Shown here: piece after piece, positions 1 through 4,945 of the stretch
Position numbering within the stretch: the stretch's first letter is position 1
Layout: each line of letters begins with the position of its first letter
Assembly: GCA_013154205.1 (NCBI GenBank)
Contig: JAADCY010000048.1
Location: 1-10,580 of the forward strand
From: Thermoproteota archaeon
GTDB taxonomy: Archaea; Thermoproteota; Thermoprotei_A; Sulfolobales; Desulfurococcaceae
Reading direction: 5' to 3'
Length of the DNA: 10,580 nt
The notes under the pieces: generated by a model
Database searches by the model: none
What the model saw: the letters and a program-made list of their open reading frames with translations, nothing else
What the model was told of the DNA's origin: nothing
Position numbers and translations under genes: made by a program

Positions 1-75
1 AACGTGGCCGGCTTAACTTCCGGGTTCGATACGAGTCCGGGTGTTGCCCGGCCACTATGGCCGGGTCGGGCCGCC
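1..75 (-). rRNA. rrf: 5S ribosomal RNA, 5' portion (cut by left edge)
   Basis: Read on the minus strand from about 75 down to 1, this is the first ~75 nt of a typical archaeal 5S rRNA. It carries the hallmark CAACACCCGGACUC stretch followed by UCGAACCCGGAAGUUAAG, which form helix III and the loop B/C region. Helix II is visible as GUGGCCGG (positions 55-48) pairing with CCGGCCAC (11-4). The 3' half, with helices IV/V and the 3' strand of helix I, lies beyond the left edge. The exact 5' end is uncertain by a few bases (73-78); it is set here from the GC-rich start and the upstream TATA-like box. No 16S or 23S sequence precedes it, so this 5S is transcribed apart from the large rRNA genes, which is common in crenarchaea. 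Confidence 0.93.
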
Positions 76-91
76 GATTAACCTAGAATAG

Positions 92-103
92 CGTGGCCGG
101 CTT
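92..103 (-). repeat. 12-base copy of 5S helix II 3' strand, upstream of 5S
   Basis: AAGCCGGCCACG on the minus strand (103-92) is identical to 14-3 inside the 5S gene, where it forms the 3' strand of helix II. The copy lies between the TATA-like box and the inferred 5S start. It could be a remnant of a partial 5S duplication, a functional leader element, or chance in a GC-rich stretch. Confidence 0.55.
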
Positions 104-109
104 TTAAGC
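101..109 (-). promoter_or_regulatory. TATA-like box of the 5S rRNA gene
   Basis: GCTTAAAAG on the minus strand is centred about 26-30 bases before the inferred 5S start, the usual archaeal TATA-to-start distance. A purine/A-rich stretch (GAAAGAAAA) lies directly upstream as a possible BRE. The box overlaps the TAA stop of the zinc-ribbon gene (106-104), so the 5S promoter is embedded in the end of that gene. Assignment rests on motif and spacing only. Confidence 0.6.
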
Positions 110-376
110 TTTTCTTTCTTCGAGTTTTATCGAATAAATAGCTTTAACAACTAATTCCCCACCACACTTGGGGCATTTTCCCTTTACAAGAGAGATAAAG
201 TCTCCCGGCTCATAATCCTTCTCCATTTCATAGCCGCATTTTCTGCATTTGACGAGTTCTTTCGGAATGTATTTTGCTTGTTTGGGCTTGCGTCTATATT
301 CCATGTATAATTGTATAACCAGTATGGCGAGCGCAATAAGTGTTAATATGAGCATTGTGTTTTGATCGAATATCAT
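104..376 (-). CDS. Small membrane-anchored zinc-ribbon protein (unknown function)
   Basis: A 90-residue protein with one N-terminal hydrophobic segment (about residues 7-24), a basic juxtamembrane stretch (EYRRKPKQ) and a cytoplasmic-type zinc ribbon. The likely zinc ligands are C44 and C47 (CRKC) and C68 and C71 (CPKC), 20 residues apart, with CGxE following each knuckle as in rubredoxin-like ribbons. The ATG start at 376-374 overlaps the TGA stop of the upstream DUF1512 gene in an ATGA arrangement, and a GGTG core lies 7 bases before it, so the two are almost certainly co-transcribed and translationally coupled. Its TAA stop lies inside the 5S promoter. I do not recognise a named family. 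A role as a membrane-tethered adaptor working with the DUF1512 protein is inference from coupling and shared topology. Confidence 0.85.
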   Translation of the reverse strand: MIFDQNTMLILTLIALAILVIQLYMEYRRKPKQAKYIPKELVKCRKCGYEMEKDYEPGDFISLVKGKCPKCGGELVVKAIYSIKLEERKA

Positions 377-1467
377 CCTGGAACACCTAGGGTATTACCT
401 ATACCAGCGACTATAATTGTTGATTTAGGCTTTGTGGACTCTAATATGATCCTACGCACGTGTTCTAGGGCTTTCTCGCCAGCCTCGTAGATCTCTTTTT
501 TCATTGTATGTATGGCTTCACCTAGATCCATTTTTATAACTAGGGCTTTCAGGGGTATACCATACTTTGTCGTCGCCCTCTCAATGGCGATCTTTTCAGG
601 GCCTGGATCACCTATTGCAGCTCCTATGCCTTCGGCTATTTCACCTGTCTCCTCGCCTTCTAGCTTCAGGGCGGCATCAATGGTTACAACGAGGTCAACA
701 CCGCCTTTTAGTTGTTCAACTAGGTCATAGAGCACTTTGCCAGGTCTCCCTACATTGCTTCCAGGTCCTTCCGCCTTGATGACATATATTCTCCGATCAT
801 CTAGCCATAGCTCCGTTATGCTAGTATCTTCAATCACTTTCTTTGAAACAACTTTTCCCAGCTCTATAAGTCTATGTGCTACCAATGGACCGATGCTATC
901 GCCTATGGGAGTGCCTGTTAGGAATGCATCAAGCGATTTATGATATGTTTCGACAATCCTCATGATCTGCGGCATCGCCATCTCTAGCTGCATAAGGAGT
1001 ATCCAGTTGTTCTCTTTTTCGCCGGATAATAAGTAGTGACGGACGATTTTATATATCTGATTAAGTACCCCAACTATCGATAATCCTGTCTCGACAAGGC
1101 TGCGCTCGTACTTCGTGGCTGTAGGTATTGCTTGTTCAACCATTTTCTTAAAGCTTCTATCACCAGTTATTATTAAGTGCTCTAAACGCTTTATGATATC
1201 TGTAGGCTCTATATCTACAGGCTGTATTATGAAGAAATCCATTGCGCGCTTGATGAGTATATCGGGCGATTTTACTCCAAGATTTCTTAATTGTTTCTCA
1301 ACACGTGTTCTATCTTGTTCGAGATACGATTTTATAACCGATAGTTTGTTCCTTATATCGTAGCTCCATAGACGCATCTGGATTTTTTGGTTAGCGCCTG
1401 TGAATATTAATATGAACAACAGTATCCATATTAGCTGTGTAGCCAGTGATACCCAGTCGGTTGCCAA
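373..1467 (-). CDS. DUF1512 family membrane-anchored protein
   Basis: A 364-residue protein that I recognise as the archaeal DUF1512 family, whose function is unknown. It has one N-terminal membrane segment (about residues 7-23), then a mainly helical, charged region (40-180). The C-terminal half has several conserved glycine-rich turns: PIGDSIGP (187-194), AEGPGSNVGRPG (232-243), IGAAIGDPGPE (281-291) and a glycine-rich C-terminus GIGNTLGVPG (355-364). These loops and the DLVVTIDAA segment (258-266) suggest an alpha/beta domain that may bind a phosphate-containing ligand, but I see no catalytic signature. The start is TTG at 1467, because in-frame stops (TAG TAA) lie immediately before; a GGTG core sits 9 bases upstream. 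Spacing of 80 bases from map and a TATA-like element in that gap suggest its own promoter. It is coupled to the downstream zinc-ribbon gene. Confidence 0.88.
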   Translation of the reverse strand: MATDWVSLATQLIWILLFILIFTGANQKIQMRLWSYDIRNKLSVIKSYLEQDRTRVEKQLRNLGVKSPDILIKRAMDFFIIQPVDIEPTDIIKRLEHLIITGDRSFKKMVEQAIPTATKYERSLVETGLSIVGVLNQIYKIVRHYLLSGEKENNWILLMQLEMAMPQIMRIVETYHKSLDAFLTGTPIGDSIGPLVAHRLIELGKVVSKKVIEDTSITELWLDDRRIYVIKAEGPGSNVGRPGKVLYDLVEQLKGGVDLVVTIDAALKLEGEETGEIAEGIGAAIGDPGPEKIAIERATTKYGIPLKALVIKMDLGEAIHTMKKEIYEAGEKALEHVRRIILESTKPKSTIIVAGIGNTLGVPG

Positions 1468-1523
1468 TAATTACTACACCTTGACACCTGTCTCTCCAAG
1501 GGTCTAATGTACTCGTGTCTTAA

Positions 1524-1532
1524 TATTTTTAA
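1524..1532 (-). promoter_or_regulatory. Putative TATA box for DUF1512/zinc-ribbon operon
   Basis: TTAAAAATA on the minus strand lies in the 80-base gap between map and the DUF1512 gene. With about 26 bases to the start point, transcription would begin near 1502 and leave a leader of about 35 bases holding two GGTGT cores before the TTG start. Motif and spacing are the only evidence; read-through from map is the alternative. Confidence 0.4.
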
Positions 1533-1535
1533 TCC

Positions 1536-1540
1536 AAAAA
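1536..1540 (-). terminator. Possible oligo-T terminator of map
   Basis: Five consecutive T on the minus strand, 8 bases after the map stop codon. Archaeal termination often occurs at short U tracts just past stop codons. The tract is short and next to a putative promoter, so termination may be partial. Confidence 0.35.
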
Positions 1541-1547
1541 CTCCCCT

Positions 1548-2453
1548 TTATAGTGTAGTAACTATCACTTCGTCGTTACTTATGATGATCGTATGCTCGA
1601 ACTGGGCAACTACCCCTCCTCCTCTCTCTATTAGTATCGGATAGGAGATAAGCACACCATGACGTTCGAGCATTTTAATAGTATTTCTTAGACCGTCAAC
1701 ACTTGAAAATAAGTCCTTGTACCATCTTTCGCAGAATGGAAGTGTGCGTCTCTCACTCCATATTCTGTCAAATAATTTTTTCTCATAGATCGTGAGGCGT
1801 CCGCGCTTCTTCCTTATAGAGTATATTGTCGCTATGTCTCCCTCCTTCACAAGCCCGACACCGTTTGTTGCGAAGGGCTCAATAGCGTATACGCCATCTT
1901 CGAGTTTCCACCTACTAAATATATCGTTAAAATTAGGTATGCTTTTACCACTATGTATAATATAGCGATCAATACTATGCCCCGTTAAGTTCTTGATCGG
2001 TTTGTAACCGTATCTCTCTATCGTTGATTCTATAACGTATCCTATATCTTTAGCTCTTATACCTGGTTTGAGAATTGCAAGCGCTGATTCCAGCGCTTTA
2101 CGTGTTGCCTCCAATAACGATTCGTATACAGGGTTGAAGGAGACAGTAGTGGCTGTGTCCGCTATATAGCCGTCTACATGTACGCCAATATCTATCTTTA
2201 TCACGGCGTTATCGGGAACAGTTAGTTTATCACCGATTAAAGGAGTGTAATGAGCCGCAACTTCATTTATGCTGAGATTAGTTGGGAAAGCTGGTTCTCC
2301 TCCTAATTCCTTTATTCTTTTCTCAACATGCTCTGCTAGATCATAGAGTTTCATGCCAGGCTTAACAATTCTAGCAGCTTCTTCACGTACAGTCTTGGCT
2401 ATTCTTCCCGCTTTAATCAGCTTATCTATCGCTTCATCACTCAATCCACTCAT
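1548..2453 (-). CDS. map: Methionine aminopeptidase, type II
   Basis: This enzyme removes the initiator methionine from nascent cytoplasmic proteins when the second residue is small. The 301-residue length fits archaeal type II enzymes (about 295). All five expected metal ligands of the pita-bread fold are visible: D88 (KIDIG), D99 (IADT), H159 (LTGHS), E192 (IEPFA) and E286 (FEHT). H68 (AAHYTP) and H167 (IHSGK) match the conserved substrate-binding histidines. The roughly 60-residue insert with a helical subdomain between E192 and E286 marks it as type II. The ATG start at 2453 has GGTGA seven bases upstream. The gene is divergent from the UPF0173 hydrolase with a 128-base shared intergenic region. 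No active-site residue is missing, so the enzyme should be functional. Confidence 0.97.
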   Translation of the reverse strand: MSGLSDEAIDKLIKAGRIAKTVREEAARIVKPGMKLYDLAEHVEKRIKELGGEPAFPTNLSINEVAAHYTPLIGDKLTVPDNAVIKIDIGVHVDGYIADTATTVSFNPVYESLLEATRKALESALAILKPGIRAKDIGYVIESTIERYGYKPIKNLTGHSIDRYIIHSGKSIPNFNDIFSRWKLEDGVYAIEPFATNGVGLVKEGDIATIYSIRKKRGRLTIYEKKLFDRIWSERRTLPFCERWYKDLFSSVDGLRNTIKMLERHGVLISYPILIERGGGVVAQFEHTIIISNDEVIVTTL

Positions 2454-2504
2454 TTCCCTTCACCAAAATAATAGGGGAAGTATGGTTGAATATTTTGTTT
2501 CTTG

Positions 2505-2510
2505 TTTAAA
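2505..2510. promoter_or_regulatory. Palindromic TTTAAA core, possible divergent promoter for map and UPF0173 gene
   Basis: The 128-base divergent region has TTTAAA at its most TATA-like point, and the motif reads the same on both strands. On plus it would place transcription near 2533, about 50 bases before the hydrolase ATG; on minus near 2481, about 28 bases before the map ATG. Both are plausible leaders carrying GGTGA cores. No other equally good box is obvious, but direct evidence for bidirectional use is lacking. Confidence 0.4.
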
Positions 2511-2581
2511 GATTTATTTCAGTCATCGAGTATTAGAGAATAAACAGGGAATAAGAATAGTTGTTCTAAGAGGTGATAAAC

Positions 2582-3268
2582 ATGGCCATAGTGAAGTATC
2601 TCGGTCACTCAGCTTTTGAGATTGTATTGACTGGTCTTGACGGTAAGGAAAAAACGATATTGATTGATCCATGGCTTGAGAACCCGCTCAGCCCGGTCAA
2701 GGTTGATGATTACAAGAAAAAACATATTGATTATATATTCGTCACGCATGATCATGGAGATCATATAGGCAACGCTATTGAAATAGCCAAGGCGACAGGA
2801 GCCAAACTTGTGGGAATATTCGAAATAGCTCTCTACGCTAACGAGCAGGGTGTCGAAGCAGTTGATGGTAACATTGGTGGAAAACTCAAGATCCCTGACC
2901 TGGAAGTAATCATGACACCAGCACTTCATAGTAGTCAGCGTGGCGTACCAGTGGGATTCGTGATCAAAGGAAAAGATGTAAGCATATATCATGCAGGCGA
3001 TACAGGGCTTTTCGCCGAGATGGAGCTAATAGGTGAGCTATACTCTCCGGACATAGCGATGCTTCCGATAGGAGGGCATTACACTATGGGTGTTAAGGAA
3101 GCTGTAAAAGCAGTCCATATGTTAAGACCCAGAATAGCGATACCAATGCATTACAACACGTTCCCACCGATAAAGGTTGATCCCGAGAAATTCAAAGAAC
3201 TTGTTGAAAATACTACCACGACAAAAGTAGTCGTATTAAAACCTGGCGAAGTACTCACTTATCCATGA
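2582..3268 (+). CDS. UPF0173 family metal-dependent hydrolase (metallo-beta-lactamase fold)
   Basis: A 228-residue single-domain metallo-beta-lactamase-fold protein of the UPF0173 type. Metal-binding motifs appear in order: GHSAF near the N-terminus (8-12), IDPWL (28-32), THDHGDH (55-61), H116 (PALHSS), HAGDT with D140, GHYTMG with H166, and MHYNTFPP with H190. The compact length without added domains and the GGHYTMG/MHYNTFP signatures separate it from RNase Z, glyoxalase II and beta-CASP nucleases. Its physiological substrate is unknown. I start it at ATG 2582 rather than GTG 2573 because GGTGAT (2572-2577) makes a good ribosome-binding site four bases before that ATG, and the GTG lies inside it. 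It is divergent from map and is followed by a T6 tract before the H/ACA RNA. Confidence 0.93.
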   Translation: MAIVKYLGHSAFEIVLTGLDGKEKTILIDPWLENPLSPVKVDDYKKKHIDYIFVTHDHGDHIGNAIEIAKATGAKLVGIFEIALYANEQGVEAVDGNIGGKLKIPDLEVIMTPALHSSQRGVPVGFVIKGKDVSIYHAGDTGLFAEMELIGELYSPDIAMLPIGGHYTMGVKEAVKAVHMLRPRIAIPMHYNTFPPIKVDPEKFKELVENTTTTKVVVLKPGEVLTYP

Positions 3269-3305
3269 TAACATAATAATTATACACGAATATTTATTGG
3301 CATCC

Positions 3306-3311
3306 TTTTTT
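3306..3311 (+). terminator. T6 tract after the UPF0173 gene
   Basis: Six consecutive T about 38 bases after the hydrolase stop codon, in an AT-rich stretch and before the GC-rich RNA. This fits a U-tract archaeal terminator separating the two transcripts. There is no supporting hairpin, which archaea do not require. Confidence 0.45.
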
Positions 3312-3318
3312 GGATAAC

Positions 3319-3328
3319 ACATATATGG
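3319..3328 (+). promoter_or_regulatory. Putative TATA box of the H/ACA guide RNA
   Basis: ACATATATGG is centred near 3323. The usual 26-base distance places transcription at about 3347-3350, which is where the lower stem of the H/ACA hairpin begins. An alternative upstream box (AATATTTATT, 3289-3298) would start transcription near 3319 and include the extra GC-rich stem at 3331-3346. Confidence 0.5.
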
Positions 3329-3442
3329 CCCGGGGATACAGCCCCGCTCCCACTATTTAAGAGCCCGCGTGAGCAGAGCCGTAATGGCCCCGATGAACGC
3401 GGGTGTTAGTAGTGGGGGACAGCCCTAAAGGGCCGCCGGGTT
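3327..3442 (+). other. GC-rich structured block enclosing the H/ACA hairpin
   Basis: The H/ACA hairpin sits in a longer GC-rich island surrounded by AT-rich DNA. Before it, CGGGG (3331-3335) pairs with CCCCG (3342-3346) around a six-base loop. After the ACA box, GCCC (3422-3425) pairs with GGGC (3430-3433) around UAAA. GGCCCGG (3327-3333) can alternatively pair with CCGGGUU (3436-3442), closing the whole block, but this competes with the first hairpin. In hyperthermophiles such GC islands usually mark structured RNA, so the mature RNA or its precursor may span about 3327-3442. The downstream hairpin could instead be a terminator or a 3' stabilising element. Confidence 0.45.
3347..3424 (+). 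ncRNA. H/ACA box guide sRNA, predicted to direct 23S rRNA pseudouridylation
   Basis: A single-hairpin archaeal H/ACA guide can be folded by eye. The lower stem pairs 3347-3355 with 3410-3418 (9 bp, one U-G). The internal pocket strands are 3356-3363 and 3404-3409. The upper stem pairs CCCGCGU (3364-3370) with ACGCGGG (3397-3403), 7 perfect bp. Directly above is a kink-turn: tandem sheared G3371-A3396 and A3372-G3395 with the three-base bulge GAU (3392-3394), the L7Ae-binding motif. An ACA box (3419-3421) follows the lower stem, 15 bases after the upper stem, within the 14-16 spacing of the family. The pocket can pair with 23S rRNA GAC-UC-UCUUAAG, predicting pseudouridine at the U between the two duplexes. 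Partners would be Cbf5, Nop10, Gar1 and L7Ae, none encoded here. End points are approximate. Confidence 0.8.
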
Positions 3443-3630
3443 ATGAATGGTATTGATGACATTTTCACTAAGGCTATAAACTAGTCTTGTTCTTATCGCA
3501 ATACTGTAAAATGATTTAATACCGTAAATGTATAATCTGAACTCTAAACATAGCTATTTACACAGCAGAATGACTGGGTGAATCACGCTCATTACATTAT
3601 TGGATCAAGGTAGTATGAAAGGTGATGACA
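3443..3630 (+). other. AT-rich leader region before dnaG
   Basis: This 188-base stretch separates the structured RNA from dnaG. I see no gene in it. It holds an imperfect direct repeat (3500-3513 and 3518-3530) and several TATA-like stretches (GATTTAAT at 3513-3520, TGTATAATC at 3530-3538), one of which probably drives dnaG. The last bases contain the ribosome-binding site GGTGAT (3621-3626). Confidence 0.4.
3500..3530 (+). repeat. Imperfect direct repeat in the dnaG upstream region
   Basis: AATACTGTAAAATG (3500-3513) and AATACCGTAAATG (3518-3530) differ by one substitution and one A, with starts 18 bases apart. They flank and overlap a TATA-like GATTTAAT. Two similarly facing half-sites near a promoter could be an operator, but AT-rich chance similarity is a serious alternative. 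Confidence 0.35.
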
Positions 3631-4941
3631 GTGACAAAATACCTGATAAAGGCCAAGGTAGAAGTTAATGGGGTGGTTGAAAAACACGACATTATAGGAG
3701 CTATCTTCGGTCAGACAGAAGGCTTACTAGGCGAGCAGTTCGACCTAAGAGCTCTGCAGGATAAAGGAAGGATCGGTAGGATCCAAGTAAATACTAGAAC
3801 ATATAATGGCAAAACAGTTGGCGAGATCATAATCCCAAGTAATCTGGATAGGATTGAGACAGCCTTAATCGCAGCAATGATAGAGAGCGTGGAGAGAGTA
3901 GGTCCATATAATGCGAAGATACAAGTCGTCGACATAATTGATGTGCGTATGGAGAAGATCAAACGCATTGTTGAAAGAGCAAAAGAAATCCTAAGGACAT
4001 GGTCGAGGACAAAATCTCCGGATCTAAAGGAGATACTGCTCGAAATACAGCAGGCGATGAAAACTCCTGAACCTATAAAGTATGGGCCTGAAAACCTACC
4101 GGCAGGACCAGATGTTGAGCGGAGCGATACCGTAATACTTGTAGAAGGTCGTGCAGATGTAATAAACCTCCTTAGATACGGTATCACTAACACAATAGCG
4201 CTGGGTGGAGCTAGGAAAGTACCTGAAACAATAGCAAATCTAGCAAAGCGGAAGAAAATAATAGCGTTTCTAGACGGCGATCACGGAGGCGACCTTATAC
4301 TCAAGGAGATACTGCGAAGCATAAAAGTCGATAAGATAGCAAGAGCTCCTCCCGGCAAGGAAGTAGAAGAACTAACAGGTAGGGAAATAAAGGAGGCGCT
4401 CTCCAAGGCTATACCGACCAAGAAGTTCTTAGAAGAACTAATAGCGGCGGGAAGCAAGGAAGCGCAATACCTCCTACAGGTTCAGGAACGCTTAAGTAGG
4501 CAAACACCTCCTGTTCAACAAGCTAAAAAGCAGGTTACCAAAGCTGCTGTTGTAGAGGAGAAGCCTAAGGAGAAGGAAGAGAAGAAGGAAAAAGTAGAAA
4601 AGGAGAAGGCTAAAACGGAAGTCAAACACGTAGAAGAAGTTATCTCTATACCAAAACAGATCAAAAACGATATAAAGTCACTTCTCGGAACACTTGAAGC
4701 GATTCTTTACACCAAGGACTGGAAACCCATTAAGAGAATACCTGTACGGGACCTGGTTAATGTGCTCGATGAAATGGATGAAAGAACAGTCTACGCTATT
4801 GTGTTCGATGGTATCGTTACACAGAGACTTGTAGAGAAAGCTGGCGCTAAAAAAGTTAAGCTGCTAATAGGTGCTAAAATAGGTAAGATTAATGAAAAAC
4901 CCCAGGATATCATAATACTTACCTTTAATGACTTATTATAA
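3631..4941 (+). CDS. dnaG: Archaeal DnaG-like Toprim protein (primase / exosome subunit)
   Basis: A 436-residue archaeal DnaG homologue. The N-terminal domain (about 1-160) carries the conserved GQTEGLLGE motif (residues 27-35). A Toprim domain follows at about 165-255, with catalytic-type glutamate E172 (VEGRADV) and the DxD pair D215/D217 in FLDGDHGGD. A highly charged Lys/Glu linker (about 308-332) leads to a C-terminal helical domain (about 340-436). Unlike bacterial DnaG there is no zinc-finger or DnaB-binding domain. In archaea this protein is known as a stable component of the RNA-degrading exosome, where it aids binding to A-rich RNA, and can show primase activity in vitro. I start at GTG 3631 because GGTGAT (3621-3626) is a ribosome-binding site four bases before it. 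Upstream GTG 3622 and ATG 3625 lie inside that site. It converges on polB with a 4-base gap. Confidence 0.95.
   Translation: MTKYLIKAKVEVNGVVEKHDIIGAIFGQTEGLLGEQFDLRALQDKGRIGRIQVNTRTYNGKTVGEIIIPSNLDRIETALIAAMIESVERVGPYNAKIQVVDIIDVRMEKIKRIVERAKEILRTWSRTKSPDLKEILLEIQQAMKTPEPIKYGPENLPAGPDVERSDTVILVEGRADVINLLRYGITNTIALGGARKVPETIANLAKRKKIIAFLDGDHGGDLILKEILRSIKVDKIARAPPGKEVEELTGREIKEALSKAIPTKKFLEELIAAGSKEAQYLLQVQERLSRQTPPVQQAKKQVTKAAVVEEKPKEKEEKKEKVEKEKAKTEVKHVEEVISIPKQIKNDIKSLLGTLEAILYTKDWKPIKRIPVRDLVNVLDEMDERTVYAIVFDGIVTQRLVEKAGAKKVKLLIGAKIGKINEKPQDIIILTFNDLL
4895..4899 (-). terminator. Possible U-tract terminator of polB inside dnaG
   Basis: GGGGTTTTTC on the minus strand lies about 47 bases past the polB stop, within the dnaG coding end. 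It is the first T run after polB on that strand. If it is used, the polB transcript is antisense to the last dnaG codons. Confidence 0.35.
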
Positions 4942-4945
4942 GCAA

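Noticed and set aside
1..60. tRNA-like TTCGAT sequence at the left edge
   Set aside because: The apparent T-loop is not closed by a 5-bp stem with a 7-base loop, and the reverse strand matches 5S rRNA loop B/C and helix II in detail.
512..943. Plus-strand open frames across the DUF1512 gene
   Set aside because: They overlap each other and a well-supported conserved gene on the minus strand. Their compositions (Ser/Pro/Leu-rich) are typical of antisense shadow frames.
2609..2992. Minus-strand frame opposite the UPF0173 hydrolase
   Set aside because: It is antisense to the metal-binding motifs of a conserved protein, with no start signal.
3327..3442. RNase P RNA or tRNA as identity of the GC-rich RNA
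   Set aside because: No RNase P conserved regions such as GAGGAAAGUC are present, and no cloverleaf forms. The kink-turn, pocket and ACA spacing fit H/ACA much better.
3443..3484. 13-codon peptide frame (ATG at 3443) after the structured RNA
   Set aside because: It is too short and has no GGTG core before it. The preceding GC-rich stretch is explained by RNA structure.
3452..3539. C/D box sRNA candidates (TTGATGA, ATGATTT with CTGA) before dnaG
   Set aside because: The first C box lacks the purine and has no CTGA at suitable spacing. The second has a poor C box. Neither shows paired C'/D' motifs.
3622..3645. GTGATGA ... CTGA resembling C and D boxes at the dnaG start
   Set aside because: The GTGATGA is part of the ribosome-binding site, the CTGA is in codons for the conserved KYLIKA start, and the spacing is too short for a full C/D sRNA.
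3711..4193. 160-codon minus-strand frame inside dnaG
   Set aside because: It lies opposite the Toprim-containing dnaG frame, which has clear conserved motifs. No ribosome-binding site or family resemblance supports it.
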